DNA of 64,000 nucleotides from Dicaeum eximium. Taxonomy: Eukaryota; Chordata; Aves; Passeriformes; Dicaeidae. Each line of letters opens with the position of its first letter. The stretch's first letter is position 1. The notes under the pieces were generated by a model. The model had not been told where the DNA came from, did no database searches, and saw nothing but the letters and a program-made list of their open reading frames with translations. Positions 40,779 to 54,479 of the stretch are shown here, in pieces. The stretch is from contig VWZP01002415.1 of the NCBI GenBank assembly GCA_013396995.1, positions 2,429,397 to 2,493,396 on the forward strand. Direction: 5' to 3'. The position numbers and the translations under genes were made by a program.

Positions 40779-43454
40779 CTAGGAAAAAGAGAAAGGAGAC
40801 AAGCACTGAGGTCTAAGTGATCTTGAAGAACATGTAATCTGAACCTAATGTCACACACAGAAAATCAAGTCAGAGGTGAGTTGTCACCAAAAAAGACCCC
40901 TTGCTTTTCAGTGACAACCTCTAGTTTCCACTGTCTCCACTTGAAACAAGTAACACAGCTGAAAATATAAAGAGATCTAAGCACGTCAACACACATATCT
41001 GGTGCCACCTGATACACTCTTGGGTAGCCGAGCACCTGCATAAACCCAGCAGGTATGGCATCAACTCTAAAGCAACTCTTTTGGAGCAGCTAGAGGCCAG
41101 GCAAGGTATCCCAGGGCATGTCAAAGTGCCCTCAATGCCAGTGTTCAGGCCCCTGGCCTCTTACTACCTCTTTGCATCAACAAGGTCTGAGTGAATTTGG
41201 GCCATGGTAAAAATAAAAATCTCAGAGAATTACAAATGTACAATGTTCTAGCCTTTCCAGAAGCTAAAACAGAGATAGCATTGAGAAATAGCTTGTGGCT
41301 ATGTAGAGACTTTTTGCAGGATACATGATAAATAACCAGAAGTAATGAAGGAACTCTTCTTCAAAAGCTCAAGAACAATAGCTGTTAGCCAGGGACACTG
41401 TAAAAATGTGATGTCATATCCCCATGCATAAATATTTTCTTTTGAAATGGGAAAATATTATGACGTTCTTACCTCTCTTTAAAAAATAAGGCCCACATAC
41501 ATATCAGAGAAGGTGTTCAGCTTGCAAGTAGCTGAAAGGACAGAATCATACCTGTCAGTCCTCACCAGGAAGAAAGTGAGTAGCCCCAAAACCTGAACAG
41601 TCAACATTGTGATAAAGGACTTGATTTGCTGAGATACATTCCTGCAGGAGGGCCTGTGTGGGACTTGCACATATCGATGCCTCTGCCTTGGCACACACAA
41701 AGTCCTCTTTGGGGATGAAGCACATTGGGCTGGCTGGCAGTACTCCTCAAAGCAAACCCCTTTTCAGACTAGCACATGAAGTTTCCCCTGTTTTGTGTTG
41801 GGTCAGGGCAGACAGATCTGTTTGGGTTGCAGACCAATACCACTGTGTTGCAGAGTTCACTAGAAAAATCAGTGATGGGCTTTTGCAGTAAAAATATCCT
41901 GCCACTACTGGGGAAGTACTGCACTGTGGAGTATGATGGGCATGAATTTATCCTTCACATCCTATTAAGAGCTAAACCCAAAATGCCAGGGCTAGTCAGG
42001 TTTTTTCCCCCAAAGCTACATGCAGACGGAAGACCTACTAAAAAATGTAACACTTGATACAAAAAAAAAAAAAACAACAACAAACAACAAAACCAACAAA
42101 CCTGCAGCACCTGAAATTACAGCAAAGCCAAACAACACACTAAAACCAAATTATATTATCTATTTGGGCTAACTATTCTTGATAGAGGTCTGGAATTCGT
42201 ATCTAACACTTTTCCATTTGTACCTCAGTATGGTATTTCTGTGCTCAGCAAGAATTATCATGCATAAAATTTGCCAGCGAATTATCATGCTTGGCTAGAT
42301 TCTCTTTTTTTGAGAAGAAAAAGCTAGAAAAAACACAAATAGTGGAGAAGTATGGAACAGACACAAGGAAGTAGGCATGTTCTCACAGGAAAAGTAGAGA
42401 ACAGTCCTCATCAGCAAAATTTTCTGCTCCTTTCATTTCCTGTTTTTTCTCTGATCGTATTTCCTAGAACTTGCTATTTAATAATTTTTGTAATCTTAAT
42501 ATCATTTTGCTCAAATTGGAGCAAAACAGAACAGTTCTTTTTGTTTACAAAGCCTTGTTCTGCAGATCAATGGAATAGTACTAATGTAATCTGCTTTTAT
42601 AAGTTCTTTAGAGACAACATTTGTTTTGATAGACTATTTTGTAGAAAAGCTTTTTTTTATGCTCATCCATCCTTAAAACCTTGAATTCTGACTTTAGGGC
42701 CAGTTACTGTCTTCCAAGACTAAGCCTATAATTTTAAAACCAAGGACCTTCTAACTTTTCCAAACCCAGTATCAGGCTTTCACTGTGTTTTTTAAATTAG
42801 CTTAATCCTCTGAAAATGTTCTAATGCACTGAGTTTGCAACCTGTCAGAAGCTAAACAAAATTTCAGGCTTGGTGCTGAAAGGATGGAGAGATTCAAATT
42901 GCTTAAAAATTAAAGCTGAGGATGAATGTCTGAAACCAAAAACAACTGTCAATTTCAATAGCCAACTTTAAATAAACATACAGAATCTAGTAATAACCAG
43001 TAGGGAAAAAAGTCACTCAAAGAACAATTTCTCCAATAGCTTTCAAGATTTTTTAATATCTAGCTTGGATTTAGCTGTAATTTTTTTGCTAAATATATTC
43101 CATCTGAAGTGTCTTGATCCTAAGTCAAATAAAAACCACTTTTCTATCAAGTGTATTATTTTGTTTATATTTTTAAGATCATGCTTAAAATCTCCCCAGT
43201 CACATGTTTCCACCTTAATTTCACAGGCCGATGAAAATACAGCAAAATCATATTTTGCTTCATATAAACCAGACTACAAAACTCAACTCAACTTGAATTT
43301 TAAGTATTCCTCATCTCCGCAGATGCGATCTCCGAGACAAGAACACACATCAAAAGCACCTCATTTTCCATCTTTCACATAAACAGCTGGACGTTTCTGT
43401 CACATTGCTTTAGCTGGGGTGGTGTCGCTTCTGCAAATCCTTGTTATGTCTTAC
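40779..43454 (-). other. SIM1: SIM1 intron between the last two coding exons
   Basis: This 2676-bp intron runs from donor GTAAGA (at 43454 and below) to an acceptor ending in CCTAG at 40779. It is a phase 1 intron. The content is AT-rich and non-coding. The only clear repeat is a short poly-A/CAA tract at about 42060-42100. No exon, RNA gene or transposon was recognised inside it. Confidence 0.9.
42060..42102. repeat. Poly-A followed by an imperfect (CAA)n tract
   Basis: A run of about 14 A is followed by several CAA/CAAA units. It is a simple sequence in a SIM1 intron. It may be the tail of an old retrotransposed insertion, but no body is recognisable beside it. Confidence 0.7.
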
Positions 43455-43860
43455 CATGAATCCTGTGCACTGACGCTATGTGGGGCATACTGTTCTCATA
43501 CGCTTCTCTGCTCTCGGGGGATGACTTAGTCAGAGGCAAGGCTGACCGGGAGCCCCACCAGCTCTCCCTGCCCGGCTGCGGCGTGCCAAGGAAATACCGG
43601 CCAGCTTCGCATCTGCCTCCTTCGCAGGCCTGGGTGTGGAAATGCCTGTCATCAGCCAGCCTGGAGTGCTCGAGTGCGAAACCGTAGCAGAGCGCGCTGC
43701 GGTCTGAGTACTGTCTGTAGGCGCAGGAGACGTCGTGGTGCTGGGAGCTGGGTCTGTCCGTAGGCTCCAGGAGCTGGGGAGAAGCCGTATCGGTCAGTGG
43801 GCTCCCACCCCACTGGCTCTCGTGGTCAGACTCGGATCTCTCCGTGTGAAATCCAGAATA
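43455..43860 (-). CDS. SIM1: SIM1, penultimate coding exon (SIM C-terminal domain)
   Basis: This 406-nt exon encodes 135 codons plus the first base of the glycine codon completed in the last exon. It starts after a strong acceptor (polypyrimidine tract, then TTTTGCAG, at 43861 and above) in phase 0 with YSGFHTERSESDHESQWGGS. It continues through SPLTDTASPQLLEP, CYGFALEHSRL, HFHTQACEGGRCEAGRYFLG and ESREAYENSMPHIASVHRIH, and ends CATG|GTAAGA at the donor. This is the Ser/Pro/Tyr-rich SIM C-terminal domain found only in SIM proteins. In vertebrate SIM1 and SIM2 this part of the protein modulates the transcriptional output of the ARNT heterodimer. Base composition is clearly richer in G+C and CpG than the flanking introns. 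The open frame runs on to a Met at 44022, but that part is intron. Confidence 0.97.
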
Positions 43861-46800
43861 CTGCAAAACAGGAGAAGCAGCATGGAAATTACCACACCTG
43901 GGTGAAATCTGCAAGTAACTGCCCTGGGAAGGCAGGGTATGTATGTGATAGCGTGTTTTTTGTGAGCGTGCCCACATGTCTGCACCTTCTGATTGGGCTC
44001 CTGGTCCTTTCCTGTACAACACTCTGTAATGAGCTCACAGATGACAGGACAGACCTCATGAAAATCTAAAACATCCCGTATCGGCCCTTAACAGCCATCT
44101 CCTTTATGATGTGTAATATTAGGCTCAGCAACATCAATGTTGCAATTCAATATATTTTTAGTATGTCCAGGTTTTTCTTGTTGCTTTGAAAGCCGTGCTT
44201 ATGCTCAGCCAAGGTGCTCCAATGCACTTCAGCAAAACACTTCCAAAAGGGACTGAAATAACACTGCTCCTGGAGCATTCTCACGTATCAAATTGAAACT
44301 GAATGTATTTGAAGGTTTTTTTCCTAAGGGTTCACTCTCTTTTCCTCATATTTTGTTTGTTGATTTTTTTTTTCTTACTTGTAGTTTTGCTTGGAGTTCT
44401 TACTTTGAACTTCTTTCCTCTTATTAGGAGGGAAAAGTTGGCACTACCAACAATTCTGAAAGGTAAAGCTCTAAAATGATGGCAGACAGGTAGGAAGCTA
44501 AAAATCCCAGCTCTATTGAAATATGGGAACAGGGAAAATCCAGAAACTATTTGCCAGTAAAGGTGACTGTTTAACCAAAGCAGGCAGAGTGAGCATTTTT
44601 CACCCTCACTAAAGCAAGGCCCTCCCAACACAGAAAAGCAACTAGTAGGTTGTTGGAAAATTAGTCAGGACAGGAACATGAGCATTTGTTTAGAGAGAAG
44701 TAAGGGTTAAGTTAAATGTCACAGATTTCTAGATATTCTTAATGAATGCTTCCAAATTTTAGGTACCTTTGGGAAACGAAAAGAATGTTTATTAAACCTC
44801 CTAGGATTTGGCTATCTCATTTTTAAATATTTTTATTTATTGGAACTGTCAAACTTCACGGAACATTTTTAAATCAATTTCACCCATGATTATGGACTGG
44901 GATGAGACCAAAGCTGTACATGCTCACCTCTTCAGCACTGCACACTCATGTCACAAATCAATGTATTACAACATGAAACCTTGGAATTCTCCCATTCCAT
45001 CACTCACCTTCCATATGCCTGCTCTGCCTTTTCTTTTAATAGGCCTAACATAAGGTTACCTTCCTTTTCATTAGATTAAGTTGCTATGAAACTCCTCATT
45101 ATCAGCCAGGATCAAGGTTTTATGCACTTACCAATCGAAAGTACTTACCAGATGTTTGACTTAGAGAAACTTAAACCATGTGTGCAACATCAGTAGAGTT
45201 TTTGGCATTTAATTGGGCATTTCTTCAGTATTCCAGTTTATATTTGTGAATACTGTTTAGGTTGTGAACATGATAGATGATTTAAAGGAAACAAAGAAAG
45301 GGTCATGGCTTTGAGGAAGTCAATTATATTTTGTTATTAGTCGTCAGAAGAATACCCACAGGCAACAAGCCAACCAGTAGACATGGAGGAGGTCAGAAAG
45401 TTAGTGCCACGATACTCATCACAAAGGTTTAGAGATGAAAGGAAAAACATGCATTTTCATGAAGGTTAGGTAGTTACAGAGCCACAAAAGGGTTCTTTTA
45501 AATGCCAGTAACTCAACATACACTAACTAGGAACTTTATTCAGTCATCACTGGAGCATCTGTCCCTTCTATTATCCTTTCAGATCTAACATCTACAGACT
45601 GCTTAATCACAAAGACACCTTCATAAATAACAGCTGAATTATTGTAAGCTTTTTTACAAAAATGTGTAGATAAAATTAAGTTTCCAATCAAAAAATTAGA
45701 AATTATTGACAATATTAGGAGCTAGTAAATTTTATCTAGAATGCAAAATAAAAAAAAAAAAAAGAAAACAATATTTTAATCTGTTTTTAATTTTAAAATT
45801 GTTTCTAATGCTCTTTTTGGATTTGACTTGTATAAACCAGATTATTTTAATTTTAAAAGTCAAGCAGAAATATTATATAGTATAAGCCTAAATGCAAATA
45901 TAGAAAAGTCAAGACTTCATTTATTTTCTTATTAAAAACAAAACTCTTAGTATGCATTTCTTCCATGAGGAGGACAAGGAAAATTAATTTCCAATAATAT
46001 TATAATGAAATTTTTTTTGACAATTTATTATTATAATAAATGCCAGAGAATGTTTCAAACTGAAAACTCTTAATTTCCTGTCCTGTCTCTACTAGATGTT
46101 CTTCCATTACTTCTCTTTCTCTAAGGACACTTCAGTGTCCAACATAGCTTCTCTTGAAGGGAATATCTTCATTTAACTGAAAAGTTATGCAATTTCTGCT
46201 TTCATCTTGAACCTAATCACAAAAGGCCTTTGTGTGCTTTTCTTAAAGAAAGGGAAATTATCTCATAGGATTTATGTTTATTATCTCAGAAATGCACTGT
46301 GTGATGTCATATAGCCATGCACCAAGACCAACAATATTTGACTCATCTTCTTCATACTCGGTGTGAATGAAGATTATTTGAGATCTGACCCGTGGCAGGT
46401 GCTAGGCCATGGACAGAATTAAATTAACACAGCAAATTGCTTCTGGCCCACGTTTTCTGCCAAACTTTGCTATGAGTACTTATTCCTAAGGTACAACATA
46501 AGCAGACAGAGGGCAAAAATATCTCTAATTCCCTTTAAAGCCAGCCACATCTCTACTTGGCATCCTCAGGCTGGCTCCACTGCTGTGGTCCAACCACTGC
46601 CTCTTCTGGGAATCTGCTGTTGACAGGTGGAGACTTCAGATATGGGCATGTGTGACATGTCGATGGGGGGAGAAATGAAAGGGTGATCAAACATATTGCC
46701 TTACTGAAATGGGAGTAGAAACACTATCTCTCAAGTCAGAATTAGGCCCCCATATGTCAGGTGATGAAAGACCATAAAAAATTGAATCAGATTTAATGAA

Positions 46801-48079
46801 AATTATGGCAAATTAAAATCAGTGTGTGTTTTTTTACAATCCCAGTCATGCCTCAGAAGAAACATTTTATTTTCTGCTAATTTCTGCTCTCTAACTTCTA
46901 TCAGGAGTCAGAAGGCAAAACTAATTTATTACTTTTGGGTTTTTGACAGAATTTAATCAGCAGATAAAGAACTTCAAACTGGCAACATCTGAATTCCCTT
47001 CAGGTGATTTCTGAATTGTCATCTGGCATAAAAAATAACAAAACATAAATTAAATGGTCCTCCAGCTGGTCCCTGGAAACTGAATTGTCACCTCTGAAAA
47101 CTAGAAATGTCTTCTGGAGTGGTAATCCAGTGTACAGTCACAGTGAGAGCATACCAGCAGGATTAGCACTGACAAAGAAAGGGTCTGTGGGCCATCAGTG
47201 ATGCATTTTCATTTGAAGAAAAACTTCAGGAGGGCTAAAGAGACAAGGAAATAGGAAGATATAAATTCCATAACCAAGGAAGCTTACTTTATGAGAGTCC
47301 ATGGATGTGTATTAGGCCAGTAGACAATTTAATATTTCTCGTGTGATTTTCTGCTGGCTGACCTTCCATTCCTACAGGTGTCTCACTGGCCTGAGGACTC
47401 GTCCTGTCATACACAGCAACATCAGCCTGCTCCACACGCCACCCCAGATGTTCAAACAACAGATATTATAGATATATATATATCTGACAGCCTACTCAGG
47501 TTTTTAGCATTATAAACATTAAATATCTGGTGAAACCCTCACAGGGTCCTCTTTTCCATGAAAAAACTTTCACTACATCAGCATTAACAGCTTTTCTCTT
47601 GATTTGTGTCTGAACCATGAAGAAAAAAGCATCACAGATGCAGGCTGCATTGTACTAAGAACATATGCATGATTTAAATCACTTTTATCTTACATTTTAC
47701 TAATGTAATCCTGAAATGTAAAATATGCTCTTTTCGCATTCACTATTATAGGCACAACAGATGGTGAAAGGCTTAGATTAAAGTAATACAGCATGTCCAT
47801 TAAAATAACCTCCACTGCTGGTGACTCTTCACCAGACCAGGAGTTATGTTTACTATAAAAAGAGGGGTTTGCTTTGCTTTTGAACACATTAGCAGTTGCC
47901 AAAGCTTTAGGCTACAGGAAGAAATTAAAACAAAACAAAAGCCAGGCTGGCTAGAATTCTGCCTGATTCTGTTATCTTTACCCCACTGCGGGATATGCCC
48001 AAATAGAGACGGATTGCAGAATTAATCCAAATTATCCATCTAAAGGAAATATAAAATCAATATATCCCTGAAATTTGAT

Positions 48080-48175
48080 GTATTAATATATACCTATATA
48101 CCTACCTATTAATATGTACCTATACCTGCATCCAACAGTTCTTGGGTACCTATATATATATATGTATATATAAAA
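48080..48175. repeat. TA / ACCTATA-type low-complexity repeat
   Basis: Several copies of ACCTATA and ATTAATAT(A/G)TACC, interrupted by a short unique stretch, lead into an alternating TA run (TATATATATATATGTATATATA). It is a degenerate microsatellite in a SIM1 intron with no coding content. Confidence 0.7.
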
Positions 48176-50264
48176 TCTTTATCCAAGAACTAGGATGAGA
48201 TCTGAAGCAATAAACATTTATCCAGATCTCACCATGAAACATTTCCACTGCAGGCAGACAACGGCAATTGAAATACTTTTTTATGCCATCTTCATTAACG
48301 GGATGTTAAACTCCAAAGTAGTTCAGATGATCATAATTAAAATGTTTTTTTCCAGTCTTGCTGCTATTGCCTGCATATGGAATAAATGAGGTCCTGGGCT
48401 ACTTTTTGGAAACACAGAGGTGCAGGGATAGATTTTGAGATGCCCTCACAATGATGATGATGATGGAGTCGTGGGAAAAGACTACAGGCATCTTTTCACC
48501 AACTCATGATTTCTTTTTCTGCAAATATCCATCAAACCTTCATCTGCCTGTTCATTTTTTGTTTGGTTTTTTTTTTCCCCACTGTCTCTTTCAGCTCTGC
48601 ATCTGTCTGGTGGGACAGGACTAGAAAAACACTTTTTAAACTCTCTGAGAAAATTCTGCAGCTGGGCCATGAATTTTGAGTTGCTCTCCTCTCTGCTTGC
48701 CCTTGCCCTGCCTGAGGCTGGTTTCACAGAGTGCACTAGCCCACTGCACTAACAGCACACAGTGTCAGTCACATGCTCACCAATGCCTCCAGTTTAACAA
48801 ACTCAGTTTTAATTAATGCAAGACCTACCTTATGCTATGTTTGCTTTTGCTTTGATGATTTGAGGACAAAAGCATCAACATCTAAGTTCGGTCTTAGATG
48901 ACCAAAACACCCACTTTTTGCCCTAGTAGTAAAAATTCAGCTGAAATAGATTAGTATCATTTTCATATTGTTCACATCTCATGTACCTATCTTAGAGACA
49001 CACAGCTGGCAAGGTGAAGGATTCTCAGTCAGCACTCAATAAAGCATATAATTTCTTTTTCTTTTCAAGAGATAAGCAAAGTAAATGGTAAGAGAAAAAA
49101 AGAAAAGGAAAGGAAAAAAATGGGAAATAAATGATGTACATTTAAAATCTCATAGGTGTCCTTGACTTTAAGAGGTACTTTGCCCACTGCCACTATTTTA
49201 CTAATAAACTTCCTGTTTCCTTTCCTCACCACAGCTCAGGCTCCTGTGTAAGCCAAAACCCATGACCTCGCTCTTCAGCTGTGACTTTTAAGTCACAGTC
49301 TAATTCTCCTCTACTGACTGGCAAATTACATGGGCAGGAGGCTGAGGGACACAGGCCATACCACCTGCTGCATGTTCTTCACAACAGCTTCTCTTAGTCT
49401 TTCAACAGTTTATTCAGTGGTGGAGAAGGATGAGAGAGAGGCAAAGCCAAGCTGCCAGCATTACTTGTGGTGATGGGCTGCAATGAATGGTATGACCATT
49501 TTTCAAGATACTGGCAACTAACACGGCTGCTTCTTTTTGAATGATGAAATATGTGACTTTAATATCAGGCAGCTGGTAATGAGGATGCAAAATGAAAGTG
49601 GAGGCTAAGCACCTTGGGCTTTCAGACAACAATCCCTGATGAAGCATAAGTCACAATGCTGCAGTGCTCATTCAGTTGTTTTTTTCTGGTGACAGAAAGA
49701 ATAAGGAGGTCATACTTTCAGAAATCAGATAGATGTGGAAGGATAACAAGCCTTCAGCTGGGACTGTCCTCCTAGCAAATTAATACTTTGGAAAGGACTG
49801 TATAAGGTAAGATGAAATGTAATTACAGTATATCAAAGATAGTAATAAAAATTTAGTTTATAATTATTTGTACATGTCTTCCTCAATTATTTTAAACAGT
49901 TTGATTACAATTGTTTGATGTAGTGCATTCAAGAAAAAGACCTTTTCAACAACCCACAGAAACATGTATGAAGAAGTGAGCTATAATGACCTCTGACAAA
50001 TGTTAGATTCTTAAAATTAGGAATTCATATCTAGGTGCTCAGTTAAATATTTCCTGTGTCAAAAGCAGATGTCATTTAACTGAAATTCTTATCCTTGATA
50101 CTTTTGAGAGGAAGAAGAAAGAAAACAAGGATGTAGATATCTGGGATCCCATTGCACACTCTTAGAGGTCCGTTTAGAAAACATTGTGCCTGAAGAGAAA
50201 CTGTAGTTACTAAGGTCATTATCAGTTAAATATTGAGGCTCTTTAAATATTCTACTTTAAAAAT

Positions 50265-50306
50265 AGAGCTCTTAAAAATAGGGCTCTTAAAAAAATAGGG
50301 CTCTTC
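50265..50306 (+). repeat. Three-unit tandem repeat, unit about 14-17 bp
   Basis: Three adjacent copies of A(n)ATAG(A/G)GCTCTT differ mainly in the length of the A-run. It is probably a replication-slippage product. Confidence 0.6.
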
Positions 50307-51165
50307 AATGTTACATCTTGAATGCATACATTTATATCCAGTTTGTTTATATATCCATTTATATCCTCTTATATAGAGGCATAAGAGCAGTAGGACTTGT
50401 ATCATTAGTAAAGATCACAGTTATTTTAACAAACATGGTTTTTGAGCTAAAAGTTTCATAGTGTAAGGATAAAAGTGCTGTGATATTGCCTACAGAGATC
50501 AGTTGCATAAATGTATTGTGTAAGTTTCAGTTCACAGACCCAACTGAGTCTGGTCCATTCTCCAAGCTGGGACATGCTCCTTACATGTCAGGCTTGAAAA
50601 TGAAATCTGGGAAATTAAAATCTACTGATGCCAGTGACCACTGTTTTCTTCCTTTCAAAGCTTTACACACAGAAAAGTACACATTTTCTTATTCCAATTC
50701 ATCAAGTTGGCTGACTGCTTTCCCTCATCAAAACTCATTCCTCTTGACTACAATTTCAGTATTAACTGCTATCAAATATCTGGCAGCTTTCTAGATTTGT
50801 TGAAATTAGTAAAGACCAAGTAAGAAAAAACAAGATTTCTCAAATGGCAAAACTCACAGTCTTCTCAAACCAGGTATTTCAAAACCAACATTTTCACTTG
50901 TCCTTCTGTCCGCTTCTCATTAACTCTGAGCCCTGTGCTGCTATTGTTGTTGATAATGATTTATTATGCATGCTGAAACATAAATGTTTCTAGCTTTTTA
51001 GAAGCAGTTTAAAGAAACATATTCCTGTCTCAAGCTTGTATAACCTGCTGTCCTTTATTCCCTTTGGGTAACACATTCTTTGGCCCATTCCGTTTACTTG
51101 GGTAAAGCAGCAGCCAAAATCAAGATATCAAAAAATATTTGATTTATTTTTTCAAAGACAGCTAC

Positions 51166-51331
51166 CTGTGGGTACGGTGATGTCCTTGATTTTGTCTTTG
51201 TGCTGGAGAGGCGAGATTTGCTTCCCTTTCTATTATCCGTTATGGTCGGAGCTGAATTTGCGTATGAGAATGCCGGCTTGGTAGCAGTGACCTGATCCAG
51301 GGAGAGCTGTAGTCCTTTATATTCAGTATCC
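51166..51331 (-). CDS. SIM1: SIM1, third-from-last coding exon (end of PAC region and nuclear localisation signal)
   Basis: This 166-nt exon was found by splice logic and protein match rather than from a long open frame. The acceptor reads TTTCGTATAG; the first G completes a codon begun upstream, and 55 codons follow up to CAG|GTAGCT. The product begins DTEYKGLQLSLDQ, the sequence that directly follows the PAS-B/PAC segment in SIM1. It continues to a basic stretch RKGSKSRLSSTKTKSR and TSPYPQ, the position of the nuclear localisation signal described for SIM proteins. If the first Asp is residue 334, as human numbering implies, the three exons here give a protein of about 766 residues, the length of human SIM1. 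It ends in phase 0 and joins the YSGFH exon cleanly. SIM2 has a similar segment, but the downstream exons are SIM1. Confidence 0.95.
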
Positions 51332-54300
51332 CTATACGAAAGGCAAAAGTGAAAAACAAACTCACTTCATGTCTTAATGGGAAACATTCCTTTCTTCTTA
51401 GTGGGGAGTGGAAACAAAAGATATTTTTAAGAAAAAAGAATAAAAACCATCCAGGGCACACCAGTATATCCCCCTAATACATTTATGGAGTATATCTTAC
51501 TAAGCAATAGCACAGTTTTTATACTGAAAATATGATTGCTTTTTGCATCCAGCTGTTATCATCCTGACCTACTTTCTTCAGTAATAAAAAGCAATGGGAT
51601 GGATATTTCTTAGATTTGTATTACAGTTCTATATTGGTCACATAGCTAAGCAGTAAATAGGATACATTTTCCCCCAAGTCTTTTAACCATTCAACTACAA
51701 ATTAACCATGTGTGTATTATGTGTGTGTGTTCACATGTGTGTATGTGGCATGCACGTAACAGCCTACAAAGATGACTAAATAAACTGAACAAAATAATTT
51801 TTAATGGAAAACACTTGATCTCTAAGGTTGTATTTTTCATTGTTTAAGTAGTTTCAGGCAATTGTGTAAATTTTTTATTTGTTTGTTTTTGTTTTATTCT
51901 TCTACAGGTCTTATGAGTGTTTATTCATCCATTTTTAGTTTCTTGTACCAGTTTACCAGTCAGAGAAAACAGCTAAATAAATATAAATCTGGTGATTTAA
52001 CTAGCCTGTTCCTCACTCACAAAATAATAGAAGTTTTCTACGGGGAGCTATATATAATGTCAGTTTTTGAAGTTTGGCATTAGTTCCTTCTAACTAATGA
52101 ATACATAAAAGTAAGGAAAACTGGCATTGTTCACAATGTCTTACTAAGCATAATGAGGGCATATGCATTGGACTGCACTCCTCTGCACACATCTGCATGT
52201 CTGCTGACACCCAGGGGAGTAACAAATGAGCTCTCCAGCTTTCATGTAGTCATACGGAACCTATTCTGACAATGATTTATTAAAAGAGAGCAAAGCAAGA
52301 GCTTCTTCCTGACCTACCTACCTGGAGGAAAAGAGGAAGGATCTTTTTTTTTCCCCTTTGTGTTATCAGTAGAGAAGTAAGGGATAAGGGAAGAATAATG
52401 CTTCTCTTAAGCAGTCAAGGAGGCAACATATTCATTCACATATTATCCTATACCCCATCTAAAACTAAAGATTAACACTTAATGAATTATATTTTTAATA
52501 AATTGCTTACCTAGCTTTAGCAACAATATCTTGGTCTATAATCACACAAAGATTGATGTGTAAGCCACAAAAGTCTAACATTTTTTAGAAAGAAACTGCA
52601 CCACAACCTAAGCATATTACAGCTTAGTATACTGAAATGTTTTCAGATAAAAGTCAGGGGTAGAAGAATAAACTTGACAAGTTACTGAAAAAAGTGAAAT
52701 AGGATGGATCTTTGAGCAGCCACAGATAAACCTGCATAACCAACAGATTAATTCATCACAGTTCTACAATTTTTTTTTTCATTTGATAAAAAGTAAACTT
52801 GTTGGTTGAAGAGGCTTAGGATTTTTGGCAATGCAGACAATGTATATGTGTCTGCGTATATAGAACACATGAAAGTAAATCCCTGACATTAGAATTGCAC
52901 TGACTGCTGTTTCCAGTCCATAGCAGACAGAGATTTGTCAAGTATAAATAATGCTTTTTAATGCAAAATTAGTTCTTAATGAGGTAATTTCTTCAAATTT
53001 TGGCTTTAATAGAGAGGTCTCTGCTAGAATACCTGCATTTTAAATATCCTGTTTGCAGTGAAAGCATCTGAGTATGGGGATTGCTTTGGCCTCTTTGACA
53101 GGTATGCCTCGTCCACGTATTTTGAAAGCATTAATCTTTCTCATGGTTACCCTCAAAATTGTCATCCAGACACCTTGACTTGACATGTAAAGCATCTGTC
53201 TCCGTAACTGATTCCTAGAAAATTATCTCCATGTTATATGAAACAAAAAAGCTGTCAAATAGTCTTCATACTTAACTGCTACAATGCATGAGATTCTATC
53301 AATAGACCTAAAAAAACTATTAGTCTCATCCTGATATACACATGCCCCCTGACTATTATAAGAGGAAGGATCCTGTGTTCTCAGAGTCAGATGCAGAAAA
53401 TATTACCACCAGAAACTAAAATTAATCAAAACTAAGTAGGTACGTTTTCAGAGCCTTAGGGGTATGAGGAGGTTGTATTTTGGTTTTGAGCCTACCAACC
53501 CTTTTACCTCTGGTTTTGCTGGAGAACCCATAGCTCTGTGCTCCTGCCACTAACTCCCTATCTCTGTTTTTTGCCGCCCTGTAGCCATCTGCTGCTTTCT
53601 TGGGTCAGTGAAAAAGTTTTAATACACTGGGAGAAACACCACCCTGGTGTTCAGACCACACTGTCAGTCCAACACCTCTTGTCTGCTGTTATATATGTAA
53701 GGGCCAAGCATTCAAGAATATAGAGACTACTCTCTACAATGTTTCTAGGTCATAGGAACCAGGAAAAAAATCCCAACAAAACAGTCAAACCAAGACTTAC
53801 CAAAACCTTGCCTGCCATTCTGTGCTACTTTTCTATGTGCTTGGTATTGTTTTGGTGAGGGCTCACCCTCCCAGAACACCACACCTTAGAATAAACAACA
53901 TGAGCTTGTATTTGCAGTCAGTTGCTTAGACAGTAACTTCATCAAAAAATGATAATAAAAAGCTACCTGAAGTTCTTGCTGCCAGATGCAAAATTTTCCC
54001 TTAGAAAAAGAAGACTCCTGTGCTCTCTTTGAAGGTGAAATACCAGACTTTTTCATCACTGAGTCATGATTCAACACCATCTCAACCCTGTCCTAGAAGA
54101 GCTATCCTTCAGAACAACCAAGAGAGATACCAGAACACATCAGCAACTGCCCAAGATAAATACCAGAAGTTAAAAATGAAAAAGGAAAGAAAACATGGAG
54201 GGAAGGTCCAGTGGCCTCAATATCAGATGCAAAAGATTTTCCACTAAGAAAAGAAAACATTTTTGAATATATCCATATGCACTGTGAGGCAAAACACTAG

Positions 54301-54479
54301 AGAAAGCAAGATTCCTAGCAATATACAAACTACAGATGGAAATTCTGGCAACTTCCTAGAGGAATTTATAAAACTTTCACCAACATCGAACTATAATCTC
54401 CACATTCCTTCTCAGACACCTGAATCCTCTATTACACAGTCACAGCCACACACTAGTACAGCATCTTGTGTTCAATGTA

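Larger units (their letters stand above)
43861..51165 (-). other. SIM1: SIM1 intron upstream of the penultimate exon
   Basis: This 7305-bp intron runs from donor CAG|GTAGCT to acceptor TTTTGCAG and is phase 0. It is mostly AT-rich unique sequence. Simple repeats lie at about 47469-47485 (TA-rich), 48080-48175 (ACCTATA/TA), 48453-48466 (GAT) and 50265-50306 (AATAGGGCTCTT). The block at about 45650-46050 is especially AT-rich and holds many ATTA cores. No further exon or RNA gene was recognised. Confidence 0.88.

Noticed and set aside
40779..40806. N-terminal extension of the last SIM1 exon frame to a Met at 40806
   Set aside because: This is the polypyrimidine tract of the splice acceptor; the glycine at the junction is completed by the previous exon.
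43861..44022. Extension of the penultimate SIM1 exon frame to a Met at 44022
   Set aside because: It lies upstream of a clear TTTTGCAG acceptor, and the extra residues have no SIM1 similarity.
51240..51461. 73-codon minus-strand open frame overlapping the 55-codon SIM1 exon
   Set aside because: It is in a different frame from the SIM1 reading; the real frame is set by the match DTEYKGLQLSLDQ and by the splice sites.
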